Source of the DNA: Burkholderia glumae LMG 2196 = ATCC 33617
GTDB taxonomy: Bacteria; Pseudomonadota; Gammaproteobacteria; Burkholderiales; Burkholderiaceae
DNA: 64,000 nt
Reading direction: 5' to 3'
Assembly: GCF_000960995.1 (NCBI RefSeq)
Contig: NZ_CP009435.1
Span: 1,302,001 to 1,366,000, forward strand
Shown here: positions 1 through 15,887 of the stretch, one piece after another
Numbering within the stretch: position 1 is the first letter of the stretch
How the letters are laid out: the number at the start of each line of letters is the position of its first letter
Position numbers and translations under genes: made by a program
Notes under the pieces: generated by a model
The model's input: the letters and a program-made list of their open reading frames with translations, nothing else
Told to the model about the DNA's origin: nothing
The model's database searches: none

Positions 1-3368
<3,368 letters not shown>

Positions 3369-3389
3369 TCGGACTACGGAGAGAAAGCA

Positions 3390-7655
<4,266 letters not shown>

Positions 7656-7696
7656 GCGGCAGCGGCGCCGAGCCGCTTGCCGTCCCGTGCTGCCAG

Positions 7697-7729
7697 AACC
7701 GCCCGGTTTCGACCGGGCGGTTTTTTTTT
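7697..7729 (+). terminator. Intrinsic terminator of rpoBC
   Basis: AACCGCCCGG, a four-base loop, then the matching CCGGGCGGTT and an unbroken T run through 7729. This is a textbook Rho-independent terminator 41 bases after rpoC. Confidence 0.95.
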
Positions 7730-8018
7730 CGTCCGTCGCGGGCGGTCTCGCGGAGATGGTTCGCGGCGCGATCGCGCTGCCGGGTGCATCGATTCGCACG
7801 CCGCGCTTGCCGCCCACCGCTTCGGCCACCGGCATCGAAAATAATGAAGGTTGCGGAGTTTTCGCATGAGGCTCCGTTGTTTCGAGATAGGGCGAATGCT
7901 AAGGTCGCTGACTGATTTCAACGATATCCAGGCGGCGCGTTCGCGCCGATCTACCGCCGGAGCGGTCCTTTCCCCGTGATCGTGCCCGGGCCGGGCGGTA
8001 ACGACGAGAGGGCATCCC
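7730..8018. other. Intergenic region rpoC to hypothetical gene; no gene seen
   Basis: Together with the terminator this forms a 363-base gap. No convincing short gene or RNA was found. The base composition becomes AT-richer around 7838–7910, so a promoter for the downstream gene probably lies there, but no good -35/-10 pair could be picked. Confidence 0.5.
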
Positions 8019-8612
8019 ATGCGCAACGTGGTCGTGGTCAATCGCTGGATCGGCATCACCGGTCTCGTTCTCTGTCTGTCGCTGGCGGTACTCGCGCTGC
8101 CGGGCTGGTGGTATCTGCGCCACCACTGGGTGCCGGGCGACACGATCGTCTACACGCGGGTGCTGCGCCCCGGTCTCATGATCTATGTGGTTCGCCGCGA
8201 GGACGGCGTCTCGGTACCGCCGCGCTACGACTACTACCTGTCCGGGCGCTTCATCGACCGCTCCACGCTGGGCGGCCTGATGGACCGCCGGGCACCGTTC
8301 CTGAGCGCGGACAACGACCTGGCCGACGTCGTCGTCGACGGCGACGACACGCTCTGCGTGTCGGTGTTCGGCCACGTCTCCGGCTTCCAGAACCACGTCA
8401 TGGTCGACGTCGACGGGGTCCCACAGACGATCGCGATCGGCCTGGCCGCGCGGCCCGCGGACCGCCCGGGCGGGCCGCGCGATGATTCGCCGGCGGCGCG
8501 CCGCTCGAGCGCGACACATGCGGCGCCGCGCACCGCATCGACCGGGCCGGATGGCCAACCTGCAAAGGATCGTGAGGGCGGGGCGCCGTCTGTCTGTAGA
8601 ATGCTGCCTTGA
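8019..8612 (+). CDS. Hypothetical single-pass membrane protein, unrecognised
   Basis: 197 residues with no family recognised. A short positive N-terminus is followed by one hydrophobic segment (about residues 9–28, GLVLCLSLAVLALPGWWYL). This predicts an N-terminal anchor with the bulk outside the cytoplasm, or an uncleaved signal. Residues 40–145 look folded (mixed charged and hydrophobic, GFQNHVMVDVDG). The last ~50 residues are Ala/Arg/Pro-rich low complexity. An AGAGGG lies just upstream of the ATG. It sits alone between the rpoC terminator and recQ, which begins 24 bases after its stop, so the two may be cotranscribed. Codon use matches the neighbours, so it is probably a real gene, but its function is unknown. 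Confidence 0.65.
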   Translation: MRNVVVVNRWIGITGLVLCLSLAVLALPGWWYLRHHWVPGDTIVYTRVLRPGLMIYVVRREDGVSVPPRYDYYLSGRFIDRSTLGGLMDRRAPFLSADNDLADVVVDGDDTLCVSVFGHVSGFQNHVMVDVDGVPQTIAIGLAARPADRPGGPRDDSPAARRSSATHAAPRTASTGPDGQPAKDREGGAPSVCRMLP

Positions 8613-8636
8613 TTTTCCATCCGGTCCCCTTGCCTC

Positions 8637-10484
8637 ATGTCGCGCGCGCTCGAAATCCTGAACGAAGTTTTCGGTTATCCGGCCTTTCGCGGCCAGCAGG
8701 GCGAGATCGTCGAACACGTCTCGGCGGGCGGCGACTGCCTCGTGCTGATGCCGACCGGTGGGGGCAAATCGCTCTGCTACCAGATCCCCGCACTGGTGCG
8801 GCACGAGGCGGGGCAGGGCGCCGGCATCGTCGTGTCGCCGCTGATCGCGCTGATGCAGGACCAGGTCGCCGCGCTGACCGAGGTCGGCGTGCGCGCCGCT
8901 TACCTGAATTCGACGCTGTCTGGCGCCGAGGCCGCCGCCACCGAGCGCGCGCTGCGCGAAGGCGAACTCGACCTGCTCTACGTCGCGCCCGAGCGTCTCA
9001 TGACGCCGCGCTTCCTCGATCTGCTCGAACGCACGCGCATCGGGCTGTTCGCGATCGACGAGGCGCACTGCGTGTCGCAATGGGGGCATGACTTCCGCCC
9101 CGAATATATCCAGCTGTCGGTCCTGCACGAGCGCTTCCCGTATGTGCCGCGCATCGCGCTGACGGCCACCGCCGACGCGATCACGCGCGACGAGATCATC
9201 CAGCGCCTGGCGCTCGACGACGCGCGCGTGTTCGTGTCGAGCTTCGACCGGCCGAACATTCGCTACCGGATCGTCGAGAAGGACAACGCGCGCTCGCAGC
9301 TGCTCGATTTCATCCGCGCCGAGCACACCAACGCCGACGGCACGACCGACGCGGGCGTCGTCTATTGCCTGTCGCGCCGCAAGGTCGAGGAAACGGCCGA
9401 GTGGCTCAAGACCCAGGGCGTGCGTGCGCTGCCCTACCACGCCGGAATGGAGTTCGAGATACGCCAGCGCCACCAGGAGATGTTCCAGCGCGAGGAAGGG
9501 ATCGTGATGTGCGCGACGATTGCGTTCGGGATGGGTATCGACAAGCCCGACGTGCGCTTCGTGGCCCACCTCGACCTGCCCAAGAGCGTCGAGGGCTACT
9601 ATCAGGAAACCGGCCGGGCCGGCCGCGACGGCCTGCCGGCCAACGCATGGATGGCCTACGGCCTCGGCGACGTGGTGCAGCAGCGCAAGATGATCGACGA
9701 GTCCGATGCCGACGACGCCCACAAGCGCGTGCAGACCGGCAAGCTCGACGCGCTGCTCGGCCTGTGTGAAACCGCCTCGTGCCGCCGCGTGCGCCTGCTC
9801 GGCTATTTCGGCGAGGCGAGCCAGCCGTGCGGCAACTGCGATACGTGCCTCGAGCCGCCGGCCACCTGGGACGCGACGCGCGAGGCGCAGATGGCGCTGT
9901 CCTGCGTGTTCCGCGCACAGCGTGCGAGCGGCTTCAACTTCGGCGCGAGCCACCTGATCGAGATCCTGCGCGGCGTGAAGACCGAAAAGGTCCAGCAGCG
10001 CGGCCACGACACGCTGAGCACGTTCGGGATCGGCGCCGAGCTGTCCGAGCCCGAATGGCGCGCGATCTTCCGCCAGCTCGTGGCGTTCGGCTACCTGGCC
10101 GTCGATCACGGCGGCTTCGGCGCGCTGGTGCTGACCGAGGCCAGCAAGCCGGTGCTCAAGGGCGAGCAGACCGTCACGCTGCGCCGCTACGTGAAGCCGA
10201 AGAGTTCGCGGCAGTCGTCCGCGCGCAGCGGCGCGCGCGCCGATCCGACGGCCGGCATGTCGGCACGCGAGCGCGCCTGCTGGGAGCGGCTGCGCGCCTG
10301 GCGCGCCGAGACGGCGAAGAGCGACGGCGTACCCGCCTACGTGATCTTCCATGACGCCACGCTGGCCGAGATCGCGCGCAACGCGCCCGAGTCGATCGAG
10401 GACTTGCGCCACATCCCCGGCATCGGCGCGCGCAAGCTCGATCGCTTCGGCGACGAGATCCTCGAGGTCGTCGAAGCGGCCTGA
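8637..10484 (+). CDS. recQ: ATP-dependent DNA helicase RecQ
   Basis: A 615-residue superfamily 2, 3'-5' DNA helicase used in recombination and restart of stalled forks. The Walker A motif is MPTGGGKS at about 38–45 and the Walker B box is DEAH at 141–144, followed by the RecQ aromatic-rich loop (CVSQWGHDF). Motif VI is QETGRAGRDG. The RecQ-Ct zinc module is seen as the cysteine cluster from Cys382 to CGNCDTC. The C-terminal ~80 residues form an HRDC domain ending at the helix-hairpin IPGIGARKLDRFG. Length and domain order match bacterial RecQ. It is not part of the ribosomal operon; a new promoter follows before rpsL. Confidence 0.98.
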   Translation: MSRALEILNEVFGYPAFRGQQGEIVEHVSAGGDCLVLMPTGGGKSLCYQIPALVRHEAGQGAGIVVSPLIALMQDQVAALTEVGVRAAYLNSTLSGAEAAATERALREGELDLLYVAPERLMTPRFLDLLERTRIGLFAIDEAHCVSQWGHDFRPEYIQLSVLHERFPYVPRIALTATADAITRDEIIQRLALDDARVFVSSFDRPNIRYRIVEKDNARSQLLDFIRAEHTNADGTTDAGVVYCLSRRKVEETAEWLKTQGVRALPYHAGMEFEIRQRHQEMFQREEGIVMCATIAFGMGIDKPDVRFVAHLDLPKSVEGYYQETGRAGRDGLPANAWMAYGLGDVVQQRKMIDESDADDAHKRVQTGKLDALLGLCETASCRRVRLLGYFGEASQPCGNCDTCLEPPATWDATREAQMALSCVFRAQRASGFNFGASHLIEILRGVKTEKVQQRGHDTLSTFGIGAELSEPEWRAIFRQLVAFGYLAVDHGGFGALVLTEASKPVLKGEQTVTLRRYVKPKSSRQSSARSGARADPTAGMSARERACWERLRAWRAETAKSDGVPAYVIFHDATLAEIARNAPESIEDLRHIPGIGARKLDRFGDEILEVVEAA

Positions 10485-10583
10485 GCCGCGCCGGCGGCGC
10501 GCCGGGGCGCAGGCAGCGCGAGCGCCGTGGCGTGCCGTCATCGATTCGTCACTTATTCCTGCTTCGGCCGATCACGCAAGCTG

Positions 10584-10613
10584 TTGACTCGCTTGAGATT
10601 TTTGGATTATGAT
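10584..10613 (+). promoter_or_regulatory. Sigma70 promoter of the str operon (rpsL)
   Basis: TTGACT at 10584–10589 and TATGAT at 10608–10613, with an 18-base spacer. The leader to the rpsL ATG is about 145 bases. Near its end is a short CCGA/TCGG hairpin with a T5 run (10726–10744), which could be a weak attenuator. Confidence 0.75.
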
Positions 10614-10763
10614 GCCGGGTTCCGATTCTCGGAAGGTAAACTCGCGAGCCGATGTCAAGCACCGGCTGCGGACGAGTCTCACGGTTTCGGATCGTCACAG
10701 GCATGCCGGCGTCGCTTTGCCCGACGCCGACGTGTCGGTTTTTGTCATCTTCAGGAATACACA

Positions 10764-11144
10764 ATGCCAACCATCAACCAACTGGTTCGCAAAGGCCGTG
10801 AGTCGGAAACGACCAAGAGCAAGAGCCCGGCCTTGCAGAACTGCCCCCAGCGTCGCGGTGTGTGCACTCGCGTGTACACGACGACGCCGAAGAAGCCGAA
10901 CTCGGCACTCCGGAAGGTCGCCAAGGTTCGTCTGACGAACGGCTTCGAAGTGATTTCGTACATCGGCGGTGAAGGCCACAACCTGCAGGAACACTCGGTT
11001 GTGCTGATCCGTGGCGGCCGTGTGAAGGACTTGCCGGGTGTGCGTTACCACATGGTTCGCGGCTCGCTGGATACGCAGGGCGTCAAGGACCGTAAGCAAG
11101 CGCGTTCGAAGTACGGCGCGAAGCGTGCGAAGGCTGCGAAGTAA
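10764..11144 (+). CDS. rpsL: 30S ribosomal protein S12
   Basis: 126 residues, the usual length. S12 sits at the decoding centre and controls translational accuracy. The signature TTTPKKPNSALRK is present, with Lys at the position corresponding to E. coli Lys43, and GGRVKDLPG carries the Lys88 equivalent, so neither classical streptomycin-resistance change is present. The frame is open further upstream, but the ATG at 10764 gives the conserved MPTINQLVRKGR start and follows an AGGAA. It is the first gene of the str operon. Confidence 0.98.
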   Translation: MPTINQLVRKGRESETTKSKSPALQNCPQRRGVCTRVYTTTPKKPNSALRKVAKVRLTNGFEVISYIGGEGHNLQEHSVVLIRGGRVKDLPGVRYHMVRGSLDTQGVKDRKQARSKYGAKRAKAAK

Positions 11145-11317
11145 GCAGGCACGGAAAGGTGATCGCCAGATGGCGATTAATGCGGTGGTGCCGGATAGCC
11201 GGTGCTGTCGAGTAAGTGGTCACCCGGCCAAGCTGGTTAGTCGAACGAGATGAATCGGGTTTGTTGGTGGCCGCGGGGCTGATGCTCAGCTCCAACTGAA
11301 AAGCTAAAGGAAGAAAC
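11145..11317 (+). promoter_or_regulatory. rpsL–rpsG spacer, candidate S7 autoregulatory region
   Basis: A 173-base non-coding spacer, long for this operon. In E. coli the rpsL–rpsG spacer is the translational operator bound by S7; position alone suggests the same here. One small hairpin is visible (ATCGCC/GGCGAT, loop AGAT, about 11161–11176). The ribosome-binding site AAAGGAAG lies at the 3' end. S7 binding is inferred from synteny, not shown. Confidence 0.35.
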
Positions 11318-11788
11318 ATGCCGCGTCGTCGCGAAGTCCCCAAGCGGGAAGTGTTGCCGGATCCGAAGTACGGTAACGTTGATGTTGCAAAATTCATGAA
11401 CATGCTGATGCTGTCCGGCAAGAAGTCGGTCGCGGAACGCATCGTTTATGGCGCTTTCGAACAGATCCAGACCAAGGGTGGCAAGGACCCGCTGGAAGTG
11501 TTCACGGTCGCGCTGAACAACGTGAAGCCGGTGGTCGAAGTGAAGAGCCGTCGCGTTGGTGGTGCGAACTATCAGGTTCCGGTCGAAGTGCGTCCGTCGC
11601 GTCGTATGGCATTGGCGATGCGCTGGCTGCGTGAGGCCGCGAAGAAGCGTAGCGAGAAGTCGATGGCCCTGCGTCTCGCGGGTGAACTGTCCGAAGCGGC
11701 CGAAGGCCGCGGCGGCGCGATGAAGAAGCGCGACGAAGTTCACCGGATGGCGGAAGCCAACCGCGCGTTCTCGCATTTCCGCTTCTAA
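11318..11788 (+). CDS. rpsG: 30S ribosomal protein S7
   Basis: 156 residues, the standard length. S7 nucleates assembly of the 30S head by binding the 16S 3' major domain. The sequence opens with MPRRREVPKREV and contains the beta-hairpin region GGANYQVPVEVRP typical of S7. The ATG follows an AAAGGAAGAAAC ribosome-binding site. It lies second in rpsL-rpsG-fusA-tuf. Confidence 0.98.
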   Translation: MPRRREVPKREVLPDPKYGNVDVAKFMNMLMLSGKKSVAERIVYGAFEQIQTKGGKDPLEVFTVALNNVKPVVEVKSRRVGGANYQVPVEVRPSRRMALAMRWLREAAKKRSEKSMALRLAGELSEAAEGRGGAMKKRDEVHRMAEANRAFSHFRF

Positions 11789-11819
11789 GCGCGAGAGCGA
11801 GGCTCCAGCGGTAAAAATC

Positions 11820-11890
11820 CGGGCGGGTGCGCTTGTTTCGAGCGCCTCGCCCGTTTGTGTTGAGGCGTGACGCGACCTTGCGTCGCGTTA
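11820..11890 (+). promoter_or_regulatory. Two hairpins in the rpsG–fusA spacer
   Basis: The first hairpin, 11820–11853, is CGGGCG..AGCGC/CGCCCG: about 13 pairs with one bulge and a seven-base loop, followed by TTTGTGTT, so it is terminator-like. The second, 11868–11890, is ACGCGAC/GTCGCGT with outer pairs, ending a few bases before the fusA ribosome-binding site. Together they could lower fusA-tuf transcription or gate fusA translation. Function is inferred from structure only. Confidence 0.45.
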
Positions 11891-11907
11891 ACCCATAGAG
11901 GATCAAA

Positions 11908-14010
11908 GTGGCTCGCAAGACTCCTATCGAGCGCTACCGCAATATCGGTATTAGCGCCCACATCGACGCCGGCAAGACGACGACGACCGAGCGCATTCTG
12001 TTTTATACCGGCGTGAACCACAAGATCGGTGAGGTTCACGACGGCGCCGCCACGATGGACTGGATGGAGCAGGAGCAGGAGCGTGGCATCACGATCACCT
12101 CCGCTGCTACGACCGCGTTCTGGAAGGGCATGGGCGGCAACTACCCCGAACACCGCATCAACATCATCGACACCCCGGGCCACGTCGACTTCACGATCGA
12201 AGTGGAGCGTTCGATGCGCGTGCTCGACGGCGCGTGCATGGTGTATTGCGCGGTGGGTGGCGTTCAGCCCCAGTCGGAAACCGTCTGGCGTCAGGCGAAC
12301 AAGTACAAGGTGCCGCGTCTCGCGTTCGTCAACAAGATGGACCGCACCGGCGCGAACTTCTTCAAGGTCTACGACCAGCTGCGCCTGCGCCTGAAGGCGA
12401 ATCCGGTGCCCGTGGTGGTGCCGATCGGCTCGGAAGAAAACTTCAAGGGCGTGGTCGACCTGCTGAAGATGAAGGCGATCATTTGGGACGAGGCGTCCCA
12501 GGGCACGAAGTTCGACTACGTCGACATCCCGGCCGAGCTCGCCGACACCTGCCAGGAATGGCGTGAAAAGATGGTCGAAGCCGCGGCGGAAGCCAGCGAA
12601 GACCTGATGAACAAGTACCTCGAAGAAGGCGATCTGCCGGAAGCCGACATCGTCAAGGCGCTGCGCGACCGGACGATCGCTTGCGAAATCCAGCCGATGC
12701 TGTGCGGTACGGCGTTCAAGAACAAGGGCGTGCAGCGCATGCTCGACGCCGTGATCGACTTCCTGCCGTCGCCGGTCGACATTCCGCCCGTCAAGGGCGA
12801 GCTCGACAACGGCGAATCGGCCGAGCGTCAGGCGTCGGACGAAGAGAAGTTCTCGTCGCTCGCCTTCAAGATCATGACCGACCCGTTCGTCGGCCAGCTG
12901 ATCTTCTTCCGCGTCTACTCGGGCGTCGTCAATTCGGGTGACACGCTGCTGAACTCGACCAAGGGCAAGAAGGAGCGCCTGGGCCGGATTCTGCAGATGC
13001 ACGCGAACCAGCGCGAAGAAATCAAGGAAGTGCGCGCCGGCGACATCGCCGCCGCGGTCGGCCTGAAGGAGGCGACCACGGGCGACACGCTGTGCGACCC
13101 GGCCCATCCGATCGTGCTGGAGCGCATGGTGTTCCCGGAGCCGGTGATTTCGCAGGCCGTCGAGCCGAAGACGAAGGCCGACCAGGAGAAGATGGGCCTG
13201 GCGCTGAACCGCCTCGCTCAGGAAGATCCGTCGTTCCGCGTTCAGACCGACGAGGAATCGGGCCAGACCATCATTTCGGGCATGGGCGAGCTCCACCTCG
13301 AAATTCTGGTCGACCGGATGAAGCGTGAGTTCGGCGTCGAGGCCACCGTCGGCAAGCCGCAGGTGGCGTATCGCGAAACGATCCGTTCGACGGCGAAGGA
13401 TGTCGACGGCAAGTTCGTCAAGCAGTCGGGCGGCCGCGGCCAGTACGGTCACGCCACCATCACGCTCGAGCCGAACGAGCAGGGCAAGGGCTACGAGTTC
13501 TTCGACGAGATCAAGGGTGGCGTGATTCCGCGCGAATACATCCCGGCCGTCGACAAGGGCATCCAGGACACGCTCAAGAGCGGCGTGCTGGCGGGCTTCC
13601 CGGTCGTCGACGTGAAGGTTCACCTGACGTTCGGTTCGTACCACGACGTGGACTCGAACGAAAACGCGTTCCGTATGGCCGGCTCGATGGCGTTCAAGGA
13701 AGCCATGCGCCGCGCGAATCCGGTCGTGCTCGAACCGATGATGGCAGTGGAAGTCGAAACGCCGGAAGACTACATGGGCAACGTGATGGGCGACCTGTCG
13801 GGCCGTCGCGGTATCGTCCAGGGCATGGAAGACATGGTTGGCGGTGGCAAGATCGTCCGCGCCGAAGTGCCGCTGTCGGAAATGTTCGGTTACTCGACGT
13901 CGCTGCGCTCGCTGACGCAAGGTCGCGCCACGTACACGATGGAGTTCAAGCACTACGCCGAAGCTCCGCGTAACGTCGCCGAAGCGATCATCAGCGCGAA
14001 GTCGAAGTAA
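11908..14010 (+). CDS. fusA: Translation elongation factor G
   Basis: A 700-residue GTPase that drives translocation on the ribosome. The start is GTG, giving MARKTPIERYRNIGISAHIDAG; the P-loop is AHIDAGKTT, G3 is DTPGHVDF and G4 is NKMD. Domains II–V follow at normal length, with the domain IV segment GGRGQYGHA conserved. An AGAGGATC ribosome-binding site precedes the GTG. The upstream hairpins are described separately. tuf follows 44 bases downstream. Confidence 0.98.
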   Translation: MARKTPIERYRNIGISAHIDAGKTTTTERILFYTGVNHKIGEVHDGAATMDWMEQEQERGITITSAATTAFWKGMGGNYPEHRINIIDTPGHVDFTIEVERSMRVLDGACMVYCAVGGVQPQSETVWRQANKYKVPRLAFVNKMDRTGANFFKVYDQLRLRLKANPVPVVVPIGSEENFKGVVDLLKMKAIIWDEASQGTKFDYVDIPAELADTCQEWREKMVEAAAEASEDLMNKYLEEGDLPEADIVKALRDRTIACEIQPMLCGTAFKNKGVQRMLDAVIDFLPSPVDIPPVKGELDNGESAERQASDEEKFSSLAFKIMTDPFVGQLIFFRVYSGVVNSGDTLLNSTKGKKERLGRILQMHANQREEIKEVRAGDIAAAVGLKEATTGDTLCDPAHPIVLERMVFPEPVISQAVEPKTKADQEKMGLALNRLAQEDPSFRVQTDEESGQTIISGMGELHLEILVDRMKREFGVEATVGKPQVAYRETIRSTAKDVDGKFVKQSGGRGQYGHATITLEPNEQGKGYEFFDEIKGGVIPREYIPAVDKGIQDTLKSGVLAGFPVVDVKVHLTFGSYHDVDSNENAFRMAGSMAFKEAMRRANPVVLEPMMAVEVETPEDYMGNVMGDLSGRRGIVQGMEDMVGGGKIVRAEVPLSEMFGYSTSLRSLTQGRATYTMEFKHYAEAPRNVAEAIISAKSK

Positions 14011-14053
14011 GTCGTCTCCCCCAAACGTTCATCATTTTTGAAAGAAGAGAATC

Positions 14054-15244
14054 ATGGCAAAAGAGAAGTTTGAACGGACCAAGCCGCACGTCAACGTTGG
14101 CACGATCGGTCACGTTGACCACGGCAAGACGACGCTGACGGCGGCGATCGCGACGGTTCTGTCGTCGAAGTTCGGCGGCGAAGCGAAGAAGTACGACGAA
14201 ATCGACGCGGCGCCGGAAGAAAAGGCACGCGGCATCACGATCAACACCGCACACATCGAGTACGAAACGGCGAACCGCCACTACGCGCACGTCGATTGCC
14301 CGGGCCACGCCGACTACGTGAAGAACATGATCACGGGTGCCGCGCAGATGGACGGCGCGATCCTGGTGTGCTCGGCAGCCGACGGCCCGATGCCGCAAAC
14401 GCGTGAGCACATCCTGCTGGCGCGTCAGGTTGGCGTGCCGTACATCATCGTGTTCCTGAACAAGTGCGACATGGTGGACGACGCCGAACTGCTCGAGCTG
14501 GTCGAGATGGAAGTTCGCGAGCTGCTGTCGAAGTACGACTTCCCGGGCGACGACACGCCGATCATCAAGGGTTCGGCCAAGCTGGCGCTGGAAGGCGACA
14601 AGGGCGAGCTGGGCGAGACGGCGATCATGAACCTGGCCGACGCGCTGGACTCGTACATTCCGACGCCGGAGCGTGCGGTGGACGGTACGTTCCTGATGCC
14701 GGTGGAAGACGTGTTCTCGATCTCGGGCCGCGGCACGGTGGTGACGGGTCGCGTCGAGCGCGGCATCGTGAAGGTTGGCGAGGAAATCGAAATCGTCGGT
14801 ATCAAGCCGACGGTGAAGACGACCTGCACGGGCGTGGAAATGTTCCGCAAGCTGCTGGATCAAGGCCAGGCTGGCGACAACGTCGGTATTCTGCTGCGCG
14901 GCACGAAGCGTGAAGAAGTGGAGCGTGGTCAGGTTCTGGCGAAGCCGGGCTCGATCAAGCCGCACACGCACTTCACGGCCGAGGTGTACGTGCTGAGCAA
15001 GGACGAAGGCGGCCGTCACACGCCGTTCTTCAACAACTACCGTCCGCAGTTCTACTTCCGTACGACGGACGTGACGGGCTCGATCGAGCTGCCGAAGGAC
15101 AAGGAAATGGTGATGCCGGGCGACAACGTGTCGATCACGGTGAAGCTGATCGCGCCGATCGCGATGGAAGAAGGTCTGCGCTTCGCGATCCGCGAAGGCG
15201 GCCGTACCGTCGGCGCCGGCGTCGTCGCCAAGATCCTCGACTAA
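14054..15244 (+). CDS. tuf: Translation elongation factor Tu (str-operon copy)
   Basis: A 396-residue GTPase that delivers aminoacyl-tRNA to the ribosome. The G1 motif is GHVDHGKT, G3 is DCPGHADY and G4 is NKCD. Betaproteobacteria usually keep a second, nearly identical tuf copy elsewhere (near secE-nusG); only this copy is in the window. It is the last gene of the str operon, followed by the structured leader of rpsJ. An AGAAGAGA lies before the ATG. Confidence 0.98.
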   Translation: MAKEKFERTKPHVNVGTIGHVDHGKTTLTAAIATVLSSKFGGEAKKYDEIDAAPEEKARGITINTAHIEYETANRHYAHVDCPGHADYVKNMITGAAQMDGAILVCSAADGPMPQTREHILLARQVGVPYIIVFLNKCDMVDDAELLELVEMEVRELLSKYDFPGDDTPIIKGSAKLALEGDKGELGETAIMNLADALDSYIPTPERAVDGTFLMPVEDVFSISGRGTVVTGRVERGIVKVGEEIEIVGIKPTVKTTCTGVEMFRKLLDQGQAGDNVGILLRGTKREEVERGQVLAKPGSIKPHTHFTAEVYVLSKDEGGRHTPFFNNYRPQFYFRTTDVTGSIELPKDKEMVMPGDNVSITVKLIAPIAMEEGLRFAIREGGRTVGAGVVAKILD

Positions 15245-15289
15245 TATCGAGCGTCATCGAGCTGTAGCTGGTGTATCATCTGCGGTTCA

Positions 15290-15367
15290 GCACCCGGGAT
15301 CGGGTGCCCGTGCTCAACGGGTGCCCGATCCCATGTTCTTTTATTGATCCGGCGATGCAACATCGCC
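15290..15367 (+). promoter_or_regulatory. Structured leader before rpsJ (overlapping and tandem hairpins)
   Basis: Three possible stems lie in this region. Stem A, GCACCC/GGGTGC, is at 15290–15307. Stem B is 16 pairs, 15296–15311 with 15317–15332, loop GCTCA; it uses two G·U pairs and is followed by a T-rich run (TTCTTTTATT). Stem C, GGCGATG/CATCGCC, is at 15351–15367 and is followed by CTCTTTT. A and B share bases and exclude each other. B looks like an intrinsic terminator for tuf or an attenuator of the S10 operon. In E. coli the S10 leader is controlled by L4; that role here is an inference. Confidence 0.6.
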
Positions 15368-15389
15368 TCGCTCTTTTCAAGGAATCGTC

Positions 15390-15701
15390 ATGCAAAAGCA
15401 AAAAATCCGCATTCGCCTGAAGGCATTCGACTATCGTCTGATCGATCAGTCGGCCGCCGAGATCGTCGATACGGCGAAGCGGACCGGTGCGATCGTCCGT
15501 GGCCCGGTGCCGCTGCCGACGCGCATTCAGCGTTTCGACATCCTCCGTTCGCCGCACGTCAACAAGACCTCGCGCGATCAGCTCGAAATTCGCACGCACC
15601 AGCGCCTGATGGACATCGTCGATCCGACCGACAAGACGGTCGACGCGCTGATGAAGCTCGATCTGCCGGCCGGCGTCGACGTCGAAATCAAGCTGCAGTA
15701 A
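15390..15701 (+). CDS. rpsJ: 30S ribosomal protein S10
   Basis: 103 residues, the usual length. S10 is in the 30S head and also partners NusB in antitermination. It opens MQKQKIRIRLKAFDYRLID and has the conserved GPVPLPT. The ATG follows AAGGAATCGTC. It is the first gene of the S10 operon, downstream of a structured leader. A separate strong promoter lies between it and rplC, so rpsJ can be uncoupled from the rest of the operon. Confidence 0.98.
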   Translation: MQKQKIRIRLKAFDYRLIDQSAAEIVDTAKRTGAIVRGPVPLPTRIQRFDILRSPHVNKTSRDQLEIRTHQRLMDIVDPTDKTVDALMKLDLPAGVDVEIKLQ

Positions 15702-15750
15702 GGCTTTCCACGGGGTCGGTCGCTACCGGCCGCGCTAAGTCATTGATTGC

Positions 15751-15779
15751 TTGCGGAAAACGAAAGGCCTCGCTATAAT
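15751..15779 (+). promoter_or_regulatory. Sigma70 promoter upstream of rplC
   Basis: TTGCGG at 15751–15756, a 17-base spacer, and a perfect TATAAT at 15774–15779. It is one of the best promoter matches in the window and lies about 108 bases before the rplC ATG. Confidence 0.85.
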
Positions 15780-15783
15780 GCAA

Positions 15784-15810
15784 GGCTTTTCGCGTATTTG
15801 CGTAAAAGCC
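15784..15810 (+). promoter_or_regulatory. Hairpin at the 5' end of the rplC leader
   Basis: GGCTTTT/AAAAGCC with an inner CGC/GCG and one bulged T, starting within a few bases of the expected transcription start. It is likely a 5' stabilising or regulatory stem-loop of the rplC message. Confidence 0.5.
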
Positions 15811-15887
15811 GGCGTGCCCGCCCTCTTGGTGGCCGCGGCGTTTTGTAAATTAGCCCCGACCAATCGCAGTTGGGAATGGAGAAAACG

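Noticed and set aside
7687..7869. Short + strand frame just after rpoC
   Set aside because: It begins inside the terminator, has no ribosome-binding site, and its product is low complexity.
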